From an uncultured Muribaculaceae bacterium (GTDB lineage Bacteria > Bacteroidota > Bacteroidia > Bacteroidales > Muribaculaceae), in the NCBI GenBank assembly GCA_910587185.1, contig CAJULY010000003.1:62001-126000 (forward strand): a stretch of 64,000 nt of DNA, given 5' to 3'. Shown here in pieces: positions 23,913-32,186 of the stretch. The notes beneath the pieces were generated by a model, which was given only the letters and a program-made list of their open reading frames with translations, made no database searches and was not told where the DNA came from. How positions within the stretch are numbered: position 1 is the first letter of the stretch; each line of letters begins with the position of its first letter. The translations under genes were made by a program, and so were the position numbers.

Positions 23913-25595
23913 ATGAATCTATCCCGAATAATACCAACGTTACTCGCAGCCGTCATGATCTCCATAGGCGCCAGATCAGCTGAACCGTCGGAAAACATGA
24001 CGGTGATCACGGCGGGACCGGAGACCGTCACTCTTGGCGAGCTTATCAGGCAAAGAAACAAGGAGAAAAAGCCGAACAATGACGAAAAAGCGATTGACTC
24101 CCTGATAGAAAGGGTGGTAAATTACAAGCTGACCATAGCTGCGGCGAGGGAAGAAGGACTTGACACGACTGCCGCATTCCTCAACGAAATGGGGCGCTAC
24201 CGTCATGAGCTGGCACTCCCATATCTCAGAGACACTCACATCGACGACTCTCTTGTTTCGGTCGCTTACCGTCATCTGCAGGAAGTTCTCGATATAGAAC
24301 ACATATTTATTTCCTCTCCCGAAAATCATGCAGAACGGGTGGAAACCGCTGCCCGGGCTGAAGCGCTGCGCAAAAATCTCCGAGACAGTCTCAGTTTCGG
24401 AGAGCAGATCGAGCTGACGGGAGGAATGTGGCCATATTTCTTCGAGGATCTGGCCTTTACGACACCGGTCGGAGAAATATCGCCCGTAAAGGAATCGGCC
24501 TATGGCTTTCATGTCCTCAGGGTCAAAAACAGGCGTGAGAATCCGGGGATGATCAAGGTCAGACATATCCTCAAACAGACCCGTGACCTGACTCCTGAAG
24601 AAGCCGCAATAAAAAAGCATCAAATAGACTCAATCCACGGACTTGTCGCCGCCGGAGGCGACTTTACGTCTATAGCGGCAGCAAACACAGAAGACCCGAA
24701 GGGAAAAGAGAACGGCGGTGAATTGCCATGGTTCGGGCCGGGGGAGATGGCAAAAGAGTTTGAAAAAGCGGCATTCGCCCTTAAACCGGGTGAAATATCA
24801 GCCCCCATAAAAACAGATTTCGGCTGGCACATCATAAGATGCGAGGGAATAAGACCATTGCAGCCTTTAGACTCCCTCCGACCGGTTCTTGAAAAAGCCG
24901 TCCGGTCCGACGAACGTTCAAGCGCAGCTATAGAGGCAACCGTCAGCCAATGGAAAAGCGCTCATCCTGACAAAAAGGAGATGAGTCTTGCTGAAGCTGT
25001 CAATGAGCTTATCGCTGAACTTCCGGAAAAGAATGCAGAATACAGGAGAAAGATCAAGGAGTTCGGGGAAGGACTGCTCGTCTATGAGATCAGCGACAGA
25101 GAGATCTGGTCACGGGCTGCGTCAGACAGCGCAGGGCTTGAAGAGTGTTTCCGCAACAACCGGTCGGAATTCCGGTGGGAACGGCCCCATTACAAAGGAT
25201 ACGTCGTCTATGCCAACAGCGATTCCATCGCCGACGCGGCATCGGACTGGCTGAAATCCGCCTTAGCGACAGGCACCGGGCAAATCAAGTCAACCGATGT
25301 CAGGAAACAATTCGGGAAGGATGTCAAAATCGACATGATTATAGCCGGCCGGGGAGACAACAAAATAGTGGATTATCTGTGTTTCAACGGAGCGGCTCCT
25401 GAGGAGAGCCACTGGCAGGCCTACCGTGCTGTGAACGGACGGGTGATAACTTCGCCCGAGAACGCCACAGACACCAAAGGCGCCGTTGTCAGCAAATATC
25501 AGAAAATCCTCGAAGATGAATGGATGAAAAAACTCCGTAAAAGGTATAAAGTCAAGGTTAACCGCAATGCCATCAAAAAAGCGATGGGATTTTAA
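23913..25595 (+). CDS. Periplasmic parvulin-type peptidyl-prolyl isomerase
   Basis: From the ATG at 23913 (560 aa) the protein starts MNLSRIIPTLLAAVMISIGA, a signal peptide; the longer frame to 23856 would start inside a hairpin. A SurA_N-like helical region (about 25-105) is followed by two rotamase units. The first is degenerate (LDIEHIFISSPENH). The second is canonical: IKVRHILKQTRDLTPEEA, GGELPWFGPGEM, FGWHIIRCEGI. The last 200 residues are a PpiC/SurA-like C-terminal region without a known motif. It helps fold outer-membrane and exported proteins. It precedes a second parvulin gene and an OstA-like gene, so this is an envelope-biogenesis cluster. Confidence 0.88.
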   Translation: MNLSRIIPTLLAAVMISIGARSAEPSENMTVITAGPETVTLGELIRQRNKEKKPNNDEKAIDSLIERVVNYKLTIAAAREEGLDTTAAFLNEMGRYRHELALPYLRDTHIDDSLVSVAYRHLQEVLDIEHIFISSPENHAERVETAARAEALRKNLRDSLSFGEQIELTGGMWPYFFEDLAFTTPVGEISPVKESAYGFHVLRVKNRRENPGMIKVRHILKQTRDLTPEEAAIKKHQIDSIHGLVAAGGDFTSIAAANTEDPKGKENGGELPWFGPGEMAKEFEKAAFALKPGEISAPIKTDFGWHIIRCEGIRPLQPLDSLRPVLEKAVRSDERSSAAIEATVSQWKSAHPDKKEMSLAEAVNELIAELPEKNAEYRRKIKEFGEGLLVYEISDREIWSRAASDSAGLEECFRNNRSEFRWERPHYKGYVVYANSDSIADAASDWLKSALATGTGQIKSTDVRKQFGKDVKIDMIIAGRGDNKIVDYLCFNGAAPEESHWQAYRAVNGRVITSPENATDTKGAVVSKYQKILEDEWMKKLRKRYKVKVNRNAIKKAMGF

Positions 25596-25691
25596 CAATA
25601 ATTTTCAGTCATAACTTTAGCCTACATCCTCAACCGCCCGACATTATGCTATTTTAGCATAAATAAATATCGCGATATAATTAAAAATTCG

Positions 25692-25699
25692 TAATTTTG
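25692..25699 (+). promoter_or_regulatory. -7 box of the second parvulin operon
   Basis: TAATTTTG matches TAnnTTTG and lies 41 bp before the GTG start at 25741. Confidence 0.5.
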
Positions 25700-25740
25700 G
25701 CCTCGAAAAGTAATTGAGCATTCATTAATTCATTATACGA

Positions 25741-27129
25741 GTGAAACTATCAAGATTAATCACATCCACCCTCTGTGCTATAGCCGCACTGTCGCTGACC
25801 GCCCAGAACAACGTCGCCGAGGAGGTAGCATGGGTTGTAGGTGACCAACCAATCTGGAAATCAGAGATTGAGGAACAATACAATAACCTGCAATACGAGA
25901 ACGCCAACATTCCGGGCGATCCATATTGTTTCATACCCGAACAGATAGCCATCGAGAAGCTCTATCTCCATCAGGCCGAAATAGACACCGTCGAAGTATC
26001 GAACGCCTCCGTGGTTGCGGAAGTAGATGCGCGCATGAACTTCTATGTGTCACAATTGGGCTCCAAAGAGAAAATGGAAGAGTATTTCCGCAAATCCATG
26101 CCGGAAATGCGCGAGCAGATGATGGATATGGTCCGTAACTCCTACAAGGTACGCGAGGTGCAGACCAACCTGACCAAGGACGTCACCGCCACCCCTTCGG
26201 ATGTCAGAAAATATTTCGACGGGCTTCCGAAAGACAGCGTTCCCTTCATTCCCATGAACGTAGAGGTGCAGATCATCAAATTCAACCCTGTGATTCCACG
26301 TCAGGAAATAGAGGATGTCAAAGCCCGTCTGCGTGACATGGCTGAAAAAGTCAACAAAGGAGAAAGCGAGTTTTCGACTCTTGCCATCCTCTACAGCGAA
26401 GACAAGAACACATCTCTTCGCGGAGGCGAGACCGGCTTCATGGGCCGTGCGCAGCTTGATCCCGAATATGCAGCTGTAGCTTTCAACCTGAACGATCCGA
26501 AAAAAGTGTCGAAAATCGTCCAGACCCAGTATGGCTACGAAATCATCCAGCTTATCGAAAAACGCGGCGACCGCATCAACACACGCCGTCTGCTCCTGAA
26601 GCCCAAGGTTTCCGACAATGACCTGCAGACCGCCATCACCCGTCTCGATTCGCTTCGCACCGATATGGTAGTCAACAAGAAATTCACCTTCGACCAGGCA
26701 ACAGAGATTTCCCAGGACAAGGACACGAGAAACAACCGCGGAATCATGGTCAATTCCAAGACAGGCACTCCAATGTTCGAGATGGCCGATCTGCCTCAGG
26801 AAATCTCCAAAACCATCAACGGAATGGAGGTCGGCGACGTTTCAAAACCGTTTGTGATGATCGACCCGAAACTCAACACGGAGGTAGTGGCGATTGTGCG
26901 CCTGAAAGAAAGAATAGAACCTCACAGAGCGAATATCTCAGACGATTATCAGACGATCAAGGACATGTATGAGGACCACCAGAGACAGGAAATCCTCAAA
27001 AAATGGCTTGAAAAGAAAATCAAGGAAACATACGTCAGAATAGAAGACGGTTGGCGTAACTGCGAGTTCACCCACAAGGGTTGGATAAAAGAGACCGCCA
27101 AAGCCGAACCTGTCGCAAATGCCGAGTAA
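25741..27129 (+). CDS. SurA-like periplasmic chaperone/isomerase
   Basis: A 462-aa protein starting with GTG at 25741; MKLSRLITSTLCAIAALSLTA is a signal peptide and no better start exists. The SurA N-terminal domain (about 25-165) contains VAWVVGDQPIWKSEIEEQY. One clear rotamase domain covers about 175-275: FIPMNVEVQIIKFNPVIP, then ILYSEDKNTSLRGGETGFMG and YGYEIIQLIEKRG. A second divergent rotamase may lie at 280-380 (RLLLKPKVSDNDLQTAITRL). It escorts outer-membrane proteins through the periplasm. Its stop overlaps the start of the OstA-like gene by 11 bp. Confidence 0.9.
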   Translation: MKLSRLITSTLCAIAALSLTAQNNVAEEVAWVVGDQPIWKSEIEEQYNNLQYENANIPGDPYCFIPEQIAIEKLYLHQAEIDTVEVSNASVVAEVDARMNFYVSQLGSKEKMEEYFRKSMPEMREQMMDMVRNSYKVREVQTNLTKDVTATPSDVRKYFDGLPKDSVPFIPMNVEVQIIKFNPVIPRQEIEDVKARLRDMAEKVNKGESEFSTLAILYSEDKNTSLRGGETGFMGRAQLDPEYAAVAFNLNDPKKVSKIVQTQYGYEIIQLIEKRGDRINTRRLLLKPKVSDNDLQTAITRLDSLRTDMVVNKKFTFDQATEISQDKDTRNNRGIMVNSKTGTPMFEMADLPQEISKTINGMEVGDVSKPFVMIDPKLNTEVVAIVRLKERIEPHRANISDDYQTIKDMYEDHQRQEILKKWLEKKIKETYVRIEDGWRNCEFTHKGWIKETAKAEPVANAE

Positions 27130-29038
27130 AAAGCTGACAGAGACCGTATATCATCGCCGCGCGACATTGCTTGCAATGTTCGCGGCTTTGGTCATTACCA
27201 TACCTGTAATACTCTTCGGCCAACAGCCGCAAAAAAGGACCACGACAGGCCCGCGACACAAGATTCCGGTTCCTCACGCCCCTATCCGCCCGGTTCTTCC
27301 ATCGGCCGACCGCAGCCAGCCCAACAAGGTGTTTCTGGAGTATTCCGATGTCCTGACCTATGACGAGATTCCGGGTGTCCCCAAAGAAGATCTGCCGCAG
27401 ATCCTGAAGGGGAACGTGAAACTGCGCAAAGGAGGGATGTGGATGTATTGTGACAGCGCGTATTTTTTTGAAAAGACGAGCTCATTCGATGCATTCGGCA
27501 ATGTGAAGATGACTCAGGGCGACACACTTTTCGTCTATGCCGACGAACTCAACTACGACGGACCGCAGCAACTGGCCATACTTTTCGCCGATCCCGGCAA
27601 AAAAGTGCGGCTCATCAACCGCGATGTCACGCTCGAGACAGATATTTTCAATTACGACCTCGCCTCCGACATAGGATACTATAATATCGGAGGGAAACTG
27701 ACGGACAAGCAGAATGTGCTGACTTCGGTCGAAGGCCAGTATCATCCGCGCACAAAACAATCATATTTCAACTACGACGTGCACCTCGAGAGCCAGCAAA
27801 AAAAGGACAAAGTGCTGATCAACACCGAGGCGCTGACATATAACACTGCCACCCACATCGCGGAACTTACCAGTCCCAGCGAAATCATAAACGCCGACGG
27901 CACGATATATACTTCCTACGGCATATACAACACCAACACAGGCACCGCGGATCTGTTCTCGCGTTCGACAGTCAGGACCAACAAAGGAAACACGCTGACC
28001 GGCGACACACTTTTCTATGACCGCACGAAGCAATATGGCGAAGCTTTCGGAAACATGGTGCTTACCGATTCCGCCCGTCAGAGCGAGCTCTACGGAAACT
28101 ACGGATTTTACGACGAGGTTCGCGACAGCGCATTCGTTACCGGTCATGCGCTGGCCAAGGAGTATTCTAAAGGAGACACACTGTATCTCCACGGCGATTC
28201 AATCACAGCCTATCTCGACCTGAGCGACTCCACGAAAGTGACCAATGTGTTCCACAACGTCAGGGTCTTCCGCAGCGATGTCCAGGCTATCTGCGATTCG
28301 CTGAGCATGACTGAACGGGATTCGATCATGTATATGTACCGTCATCCGATTGTCTGGAGTGACAAACGCCAGATTTTCGGCAATATCATCAATGTCCATC
28401 TTGCGGATTCCACGGTTGACTGGGCGCGCTTGCCCCAGACGGGTATCGTCGCCGAGCATATAGCGGAAGACTGCTATAACCAGATTTCAGGCAACGACAT
28501 GACGGCTTGGTTTGCCGATTCGGTCATAACGCGTCTGTATGTGGAAGGAAACGTGATGCTGAATATGTTCCCGATGGAACGCGATTCAACCTATAATAAA
28601 TTCGCGTATGTCGAGAGCAGTTTCATGGACGCCTATTTCGACAACAACGAGATAAAGAAAGTCAATTTCTGGCCTGAAACCACCTCGAAGATCACTCCGC
28701 TCTATCTGGCGAAACGAGGCTCTTATTTCCTGCCGAAATTCAAATGGTTCGAGGATCTTCGTCCGCGCACTCCCGGCGATGTGTTTGTCATTCCTCAGGA
28801 AATGATAGATCTGTTCAAGAACGCCGATCCTATAGCGACCTCCCAGAAAAAGAAAAGCAAAGAGTCCAACCGGCCTAATCCCGAGGCTCCGGCAGCTTCT
28901 CCGGAAATGATATTGAAGCCGGGAGACAAATTGCTTCCGTCGGCTGACAAAACCGAGCCACTTGAAATCGGGGACAAGGCTTCAGCAGTTCCTGTCAAGG
29001 AGACAATCGAGGATGTTTCCTCGGAGGCAACCGACTGA
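27119..29038 (+). CDS. OstA/LptA-domain envelope protein
   Basis: A 639-aa protein with an N-terminal hydrophobic segment (LLAMFAALVITIPVILFG). Residues about 70-450 are a long series of beta-jellyroll OstA repeats of the LptA/LptD-N kind: KGNVKLRKGGMWMYCDSAYF, GDTLFVYADELNYDG, GNTLTGDTLFYDRT, GDTLYLHGDSITAYLDLSDS. This domain shields lipid A during lipopolysaccharide transport across the periplasm. The C-terminus is Pro/Glu-rich. Bacteroidetes OstA_2 proteins of this length lack the LptD barrel, so it is likely an LptA-like bridge or accessory. The start overlaps the chaperone gene by 11 bp; Met at residue 20 is an alternative. Confidence 0.85.
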   Translation: MPSKKLTETVYHRRATLLAMFAALVITIPVILFGQQPQKRTTTGPRHKIPVPHAPIRPVLPSADRSQPNKVFLEYSDVLTYDEIPGVPKEDLPQILKGNVKLRKGGMWMYCDSAYFFEKTSSFDAFGNVKMTQGDTLFVYADELNYDGPQQLAILFADPGKKVRLINRDVTLETDIFNYDLASDIGYYNIGGKLTDKQNVLTSVEGQYHPRTKQSYFNYDVHLESQQKKDKVLINTEALTYNTATHIAELTSPSEIINADGTIYTSYGIYNTNTGTADLFSRSTVRTNKGNTLTGDTLFYDRTKQYGEAFGNMVLTDSARQSELYGNYGFYDEVRDSAFVTGHALAKEYSKGDTLYLHGDSITAYLDLSDSTKVTNVFHNVRVFRSDVQAICDSLSMTERDSIMYMYRHPIVWSDKRQIFGNIINVHLADSTVDWARLPQTGIVAEHIAEDCYNQISGNDMTAWFADSVITRLYVEGNVMLNMFPMERDSTYNKFAYVESSFMDAYFDNNEIKKVNFWPETTSKITPLYLAKRGSYFLPKFKWFEDLRPRTPGDVFVIPQEMIDLFKNADPIATSQKKKSKESNRPNPEAPAASPEMILKPGDKLLPSADKTEPLEIGDKASAVPVKETIEDVSSEATD

Positions 29039-29118
29039 TACAATTGCTGCTATAAATCTTATCAACATTTTCCCTACATATTGCTGACATTGGCTCACAC
29101 GCCATGTCAGTAAGAGAT

Positions 29119-29150
29119 TTTGCCAATCAGCCACGGGTTTTCTAACTTTG
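29119..29150 (+). promoter_or_regulatory. Full -33/-7 promoter of mutL
   Basis: TTTG at 29119-29122 and TAACTTTG at 29143-29150 are exactly 20 bp apart, the classical Bacteroidetes housekeeping promoter. The ATG follows 25 bp later. Confidence 0.7.
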
Positions 29151-29175
29151 CATATCCAAAACTGAAAGAAAATCT

Positions 29176-31062
29176 ATGAGCGATATAATCAGATTACTTC
29201 CGGATTCCGTAGCCAACCAGATAGCCGCAGGAGAAGTCATCCAGCGGCCGGCATCGGTTGTCAAGGAACTGGTGGAGAATGCCGTCGATGCGGGCGCCAC
29301 TTCCATACAGGTAATCATAAAGGATGCCGGCCGCACCCTCGTACAGGTCGTGGATAACGGAAAAGGGATGAGCGATACCGACGCACGGATGGCCTTCGAA
29401 CGTCACGCTACATCGAAAATCACCCAGGCCGACGATCTGTTTTCACTTCACACAATGGGCTTCCGCGGCGAGGCGCTTGCCTCGATCGCAGCCGTCGCCC
29501 AGATCGACATGCGTACAATGGTCCATGGGGCCGATGCCGGAACGCGAATACAGATAAACGGCTCAAAAGTAGAGAGCCAGATACCTGAAGCATGCGCGCC
29601 CGGGACGAACATAATGGTGAAGAATCTGTTTTTCAACGTCCCGGCCAGAAGGAAATTCCTTAAAAAGGATTCAGTCGAGATGGCCAACATCATGCGAGAA
29701 TTCGAAAGACTCGCTCTTGTAAACCCAGGTCTTGACTTCGAGCTCATAAACAACGACACGCCCGTCCACCGCATGATTGGCTCATCACTGAAACAGCGCA
29801 TACTCGATCTCTTCGGCAAAGGCCTCGACAAACAACTGCTGCCCATAGGGACCTCGACATCACTGGTCAGTATAGACGGCTTCATCGGACGGCCGGAACA
29901 TTCGAGACGCAGGAACGCGCTGCAATATCTCACGGTCAACGGGCGTCACATGCGTCATCCCTATTTCCACAAGGCCATAATGAGCTGTTATGAACCGCTG
30001 ATAGCGGCCGACAGCCAGCCGAATTATTTCATCAATTTCACTGTTGAGCCCAATTCCATCGACGTCAATATCCATCCGACCAAAAACGAAATAAAATTCG
30101 AAAACGAAGCGGCGATATGGCAGATTCTGACCGCGGCAGTCAGGGAGTCGCTCGGCCGGTTCAACGCGGGTCCCGGAATTGATTTCGAATCGACGGACGC
30201 ACCTGAAATTCCCGTGTTCCAGCCTAATGCCAATGCCGGACACTCGGTGGATTTCGATCCGAGCTATAATCCTTTCAGGCAGAACCCGGTACAAGCGTCC
30301 TCGATTTCCCGATCATCTTCGGGCAATTCCCTGCGAAGCACAGGAGTTACCTCGGACTGGGAACAGCTTTATGAAGGATTCATGGGGATGTCAGAAACAG
30401 GCTCACCGGAGCCTGTTGGCGGTCAGTTTGAATCAGAAATAAAAAGCGTTGAAGCGAAACTCATCGATGATGAAAGTGAAAGCGGAAACGCGCTTATCGA
30501 CGAAGCCTCCACGATACAGGTCAACAACAAATATATACTTGCGCCTACAGCGTCGGGCGTAATGGTCATAGACCAGCACCGTGCACATGTGAAAGTCCTT
30601 TACGAACAATTCCTGCGGCAGCTCGGCGAGGGTGAAGCTCACTCGCAGAGAATAATGTTTCCCGAGGCTGTCAGAATGACTGCTTCTCAGAGCGCATTGC
30701 TGACCGACTATGCGGAAAGGCTCGAAGAGTGCGGATTCGAGTTGTCATTTCTCGGGGACAATACCTGGAGCATCACTTCGCAGCCTTCAATACTGAACGG
30801 CGTTAAACCTCAGGAAGCCCTTGTGCGTATAATAGATGACATGCTCAATGAAAAGCCGGAAAGTCAAGAAGAATCACCGAGACATATCATCGCCCTGTCC
30901 ATGGCAAGAAGCGCGGCCATAAACGGCAACCGCAAACTGACGGCAGCCGAACGAGACCATCTTCTGGGTGAACTGCTGAAACTTCCGGCGCCAAACTATA
31001 CTCCCGACGGCCTGTCGGTCATAAGCGTTATCCCGTCGGGAGATCTTGCCTCACTTTTCTGA
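29176..31062 (+). CDS. mutL: DNA mismatch repair protein MutL
   Basis: A 628-aa protein. The N-terminal GHKL ATPase carries KELVENAVDAGATSI (motif I), VDNGKGM (motif II), RHATSKI and GFRGEALASIAAV (motif III). The transducer domain ends with the Lys-containing HPTKNEIKFENE near 305. After a disordered linker (about 335-440) comes the dimerisation domain, with MVIDQHRAHVKVLYEQ and MARSAAINGNRKL. The endonuclease signature DQHAxxExxxxE is not intact (Arg for Ala, no first Glu), so nicking activity is unlikely. It couples MutS mismatch recognition to repair. It is monocistronic, with its own strong promoter. Confidence 0.97.
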   Translation: MSDIIRLLPDSVANQIAAGEVIQRPASVVKELVENAVDAGATSIQVIIKDAGRTLVQVVDNGKGMSDTDARMAFERHATSKITQADDLFSLHTMGFRGEALASIAAVAQIDMRTMVHGADAGTRIQINGSKVESQIPEACAPGTNIMVKNLFFNVPARRKFLKKDSVEMANIMREFERLALVNPGLDFELINNDTPVHRMIGSSLKQRILDLFGKGLDKQLLPIGTSTSLVSIDGFIGRPEHSRRRNALQYLTVNGRHMRHPYFHKAIMSCYEPLIAADSQPNYFINFTVEPNSIDVNIHPTKNEIKFENEAAIWQILTAAVRESLGRFNAGPGIDFESTDAPEIPVFQPNANAGHSVDFDPSYNPFRQNPVQASSISRSSSGNSLRSTGVTSDWEQLYEGFMGMSETGSPEPVGGQFESEIKSVEAKLIDDESESGNALIDEASTIQVNNKYILAPTASGVMVIDQHRAHVKVLYEQFLRQLGEGEAHSQRIMFPEAVRMTASQSALLTDYAERLEECGFELSFLGDNTWSITSQPSILNGVKPQEALVRIIDDMLNEKPESQEESPRHIIALSMARSAAINGNRKLTAAERDHLLGELLKLPAPNYTPDGLSVISVIPSGDLASLF

Positions 31063-31129
31063 ACGTAGAACCTCAGAAATTTTAAGTCTGGAAACAAAAG
31101 CATTTTGCAGACTGTTTATGAAATTTTAT

Positions 31130-31161
31130 TTTGAACTATTAAAAAAAGTTGCGTAAATTTG
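31130..31161 (+). promoter_or_regulatory. Full -33/-7 promoter of the HU/SPOR gene
   Basis: TTTG at 31130-31133 and TAAATTTG at 31154-31161 have 20-bp spacing. The -7 box ends 5 bp before the GTG at 31167, so the mRNA probably has almost no leader. Confidence 0.7.
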
Positions 31162-31166
31162 TAACC

Positions 31167-32129
31167 GTGATTTCGATTCTAAAACATATCCAGTTTCTCA
31201 TTCTCACTCAGGACTGCGTGGTCATTCCCGGATTGGGAGCTTTCGTTTCCCGGTATCTCCCTGCCCGTCTGAGCGATGACGGCTACGTCATGTACCCGCC
31301 GTCGCGCGAACTCAGTTTCAACAGCAGTCTGGTTCACGATGACGGAATGCTAACCGGTTCGATCACGCGCCGTGAAGGAATCAGCTACGATTGTGCCAGA
31401 ATAGCTGTGGAACAGGAAGTGGAGCTGATTCTCCGCCGTCTGCGCCATGAAGGGAAGCTCGCTATGCCCCGCATCGGAGAACTGACACTCGCATCCCACG
31501 GTGCAATCGAATTTACTCCGGAGAAATCCGACGCCATAGTCACGCTCCCTTTCAGCGGATTCTCCCGCCTGAAGCTGACTCCCGTGGTAGAACTCGAGGA
31601 GCCGGTTGCCGAAGAAATCTCCATACCCGATGCCGAAATTCTGCCTCTGCCAGTGAAGCGGCATCGCAGCGTCTCCATGACCGCTCTCAAATATGCGGCT
31701 TCTGCGGCTGTGCTTGTCGGTGTCTGTCTGACGATGCTGACTCCGATATCGCCTAAAGATATGGATTTCGCATCGCTTCAGCCTGTTGTCAGAACGGAAT
31801 CTCCTTCCCTCCAGAAAGATGAAGCGCAGTATGCCGACAGAGAAATACGGCTGTTCCGTCCGGATCCGGCAGAGGCCACAGCGGAAGTGGCACCCAGACC
31901 TGACCGCTATTATGTAATTGTCGCATCGTCGAACTATCTGAAAGAAGCACAAAAATATGTGAGACTACATTCAACGTCAAAATATCCCCTCCAGATACTT
32001 CCGAGCGACGGACGTTACCGCGTTTTTGCCGCCTCAGGCAATGATTTCGACGAAATGGTGGCATTCCGCACAGCGGATCCTGATTTTTCAGCTGCCAATC
32101 CGAATGTCTGGATATATACCTTACGTTAA
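31167..32129 (+). CDS. HU-domain/SPOR-domain membrane protein
   Basis: It starts with GTG at 31167 (320 aa). A TTG at 31149 would extend it by six residues but lies within the promoter. Residues about 1-130 form a CCDC81-like HU domain pair (HIQFLILTQDCVVIPGLGAF, then ITRREGISYDCARIAVEQEV and MPRIGELTLASHG). One membrane helix follows (ALKYAASAAVLVGVCLTML). The C-terminal 70 residues are a SPOR peptidoglycan-binding domain (RYYVIVASSNYLKEAQKYVR, YRVFAASGND). In Bacteroidetes this architecture links a cytoplasmic HU-like module to septal peptidoglycan and probably acts in division or chromosome-envelope contact. Confidence 0.88.
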   Translation: MISILKHIQFLILTQDCVVIPGLGAFVSRYLPARLSDDGYVMYPPSRELSFNSSLVHDDGMLTGSITRREGISYDCARIAVEQEVELILRRLRHEGKLAMPRIGELTLASHGAIEFTPEKSDAIVTLPFSGFSRLKLTPVVELEEPVAEEISIPDAEILPLPVKRHRSVSMTALKYAASAAVLVGVCLTMLTPISPKDMDFASLQPVVRTESPSLQKDEAQYADREIRLFRPDPAEATAEVAPRPDRYYVIVASSNYLKEAQKYVRLHSTSKYPLQILPSDGRYRVFAASGNDFDEMVAFRTADPDFSAANPNVWIYTLR

Positions 32130-32186
32130 CCACACGAGATACCGCAGAAGGTATCTTTTCCCCTTGCAAAACAACTACATTTTATC

